A stretch of 64,000 nucleotides of DNA from Mesorhizobium sp. NZP2077 (GTDB lineage Bacteria; Pseudomonadota; Alphaproteobacteria; Rhizobiales; Rhizobiaceae): positions 6,082,001-6,146,000 of the forward strand of contig NZ_CP051293.1 in NCBI RefSeq assembly GCF_013170805.1, given 5' to 3'. Below, in pieces: positions 63,269 to 64,000 of the stretch. A model generated the notes under the pieces. It saw only the letters and a list, made by a program, of their open reading frames with translations, did not search any database and was not told the origin of the DNA. Position numbers and translations under genes: made by a program. Numbering within the stretch: position 1 is the stretch's first letter; each line of letters opens with the position of its first letter.

Positions 63269-64000
63269 TCACTCGTGACCTTGCCGGGCCTGCCTGGCGG
63301 CACGCGCCATGAAGCGCTCGTTCATGCGCTGATGGGCTTCCTCGGTTCCGTCGTGAAAGCTCCCGAACCATTTATCGAGCGGGAGCGAGCCGTCCGAGTA
63401 ATTGCACTCGAAATATTTGTGGTGGAGGTAGTGGGCGTAGCAATGCGTGTCGAAGGCGCTCTCCTCGCCCATCACAACCTTGTCGAAGCCGGTGTGGCCG
63501 GCAGCCGGCGCAAGGCCGAGATGCACCAGGTGGAAGATCGAGTGCAGCGGGTGCGATGGCACGATCCAGTGGATGAGCACGCCGGAGAAGTACAGCAGGT
63601 GCTCGACCGGATGCATCGCCAGCCCCGACCACGGGCCAGGATTGACGTTGGTGTGATGCAGTTTGTGCACCGTCCGGTAAAGCGGCGGCCAGTGGATCAT
63701 GCGGTGAACGACATAGAAATGCACCTCCCTGAACAGCGGGATCAGCAGCATAATAAGGGCATTGTAGAGCGGATGCTCGGCCCAGCTGACGAACGGGATG
63801 TAGCTATTGGCGAACATCCAAAGGCTCACCGCCTCATAGGCCGTCCAGACCGGCACGCCGCTGCCAAGGCTCCAGATCAGATTGTCCACCGTCTGGTTAC
63901 CGAAGAGGAATTCGGGGTTGTCGGTATCCAGCCACTTGCCGTTGTACTTGAACTGCGTGCCCTGCTTGCGCTGGCGGTAGAGCCGCAGGTGGAAGGAGCC
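63269..64000 (-). CDS. sterol desaturase/fatty acid hydroxylase family protein, N-terminus beyond right edge
   Basis: The frame is open from the right edge to the stop at 63269 (243 residues visible), so the start is outside the window. Histidine clusters of the diiron membrane hydroxylases are present: HFYVVHRMIHWPPLYRTVHK, LHHTNVNPGPWSGLAMHP, and HYLHHKYFECNYSDG. At least three hydrophobic segments (YNALIMLLIPLFRE, LLYFSGVLIHWIV, FHLVHLGLAPAAG) embed it in the membrane. The family hydroxylates or desaturates sterols, hopanoids, carotenoids or fatty acids; which one cannot be told here. Confidence 0.92.
   Translation of the reverse strand, partial: GSFHLRLYRQRKQGTQFKYNGKWLDTDNPEFLFGNQTVDNLIWSLGSGVPVWTAYEAVSLWMFANSYIPFVSWAEHPLYNALIMLLIPLFREVHFYVVHRMIHWPPLYRTVHKLHHTNVNPGPWSGLAMHPVEHLLYFSGVLIHWIVPSHPLHSIFHLVHLGLAPAAGHTGFDKVVMGEESAFDTHCYAHYLHHKYFECNYSDGSLPLDKWFGSFHDGTEEAHQRMNERFMARAARQARQGHE

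Overview
The window is GC-rich chromosomal DNA from an alphaproteobacterium of the order Rhizobiales, most likely Mesorhizobium. The strongest clue is a complete gene (13659-14726) that, from memory, is nearly the same protein as the structurally characterised Mesorhizobium loti cyclic-nucleotide-gated K+ channel MlotiK1. The rhizobial-type porin, the decayed IS6/IS481/IS630 elements, DUF1236 and DUF4142 proteins and the Ku/LigD genes fit this. I saw no rRNA, tRNA, CRISPR array or replication origin.

Left part (1-16.5 kb). Three overlapping glycosyltransferase genes run off the left edge. They are followed by an IS6 transposase relic carrying an in-frame palindromic repeat insertion, a porin with a clear terminator, a TPR-sulfotransferase, a small secreted acidic protein, and an unusual three-gene unit: pyruvoyl AdoMet decarboxylase (speD), an aminopropyltransferase resembling plant thermospermine synthase, and a membrane-tailed protein of unknown role. 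An outer-membrane barrel, the K+ channel and several transposon scars complete the section.

Central part (16.5-45 kb). This is a dense accessory catabolic block of about 22 genes. It encodes two paralogous GNAT acetyltransferases, an ArgE-like deacylase, a 2-hydroxyacid dehydrogenase, a cupin, two aldehyde dehydrogenases, a tartrate/isocitrate-type dehydrogenase, a class III aminotransferase, two haloacid-dehalogenase-type HAD proteins, a complete dipeptide/opine-type ABC importer, three DAO-family flavoproteins, an HcnAB/OoxA-like iron-sulfur flavoprotein pair, an ATP-dependent hydantoinase pair (HyuAB), and Lrp and LysR regulators. Together they look like uptake and stepwise oxidation of an amine, N-acyl amino acid or opine-like compound. 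An acetylated-diamine route is one testable reading, but the substrate is not proven by the sequence.

Right part (45-62 kb). This is a stress and DNA-repair island: LigD, a second ATP-dependent ligase, Ku, pyrophosphatase, a DUF4142/PepSY protein, a glycine-zipper stress protein, a short-chain dehydrogenase, two related XRE-type regulators and many very small genes. The small genes include a 25-residue membrane microprotein and several short disordered proteins with good ribosome binding sites. Gene relics (LysR, response-regulator receiver domain, others) lie between them. The right edge holds an NAD-dependent epimerase-like gene and the start-less part of a sterol desaturase-family gene that runs out of the window.
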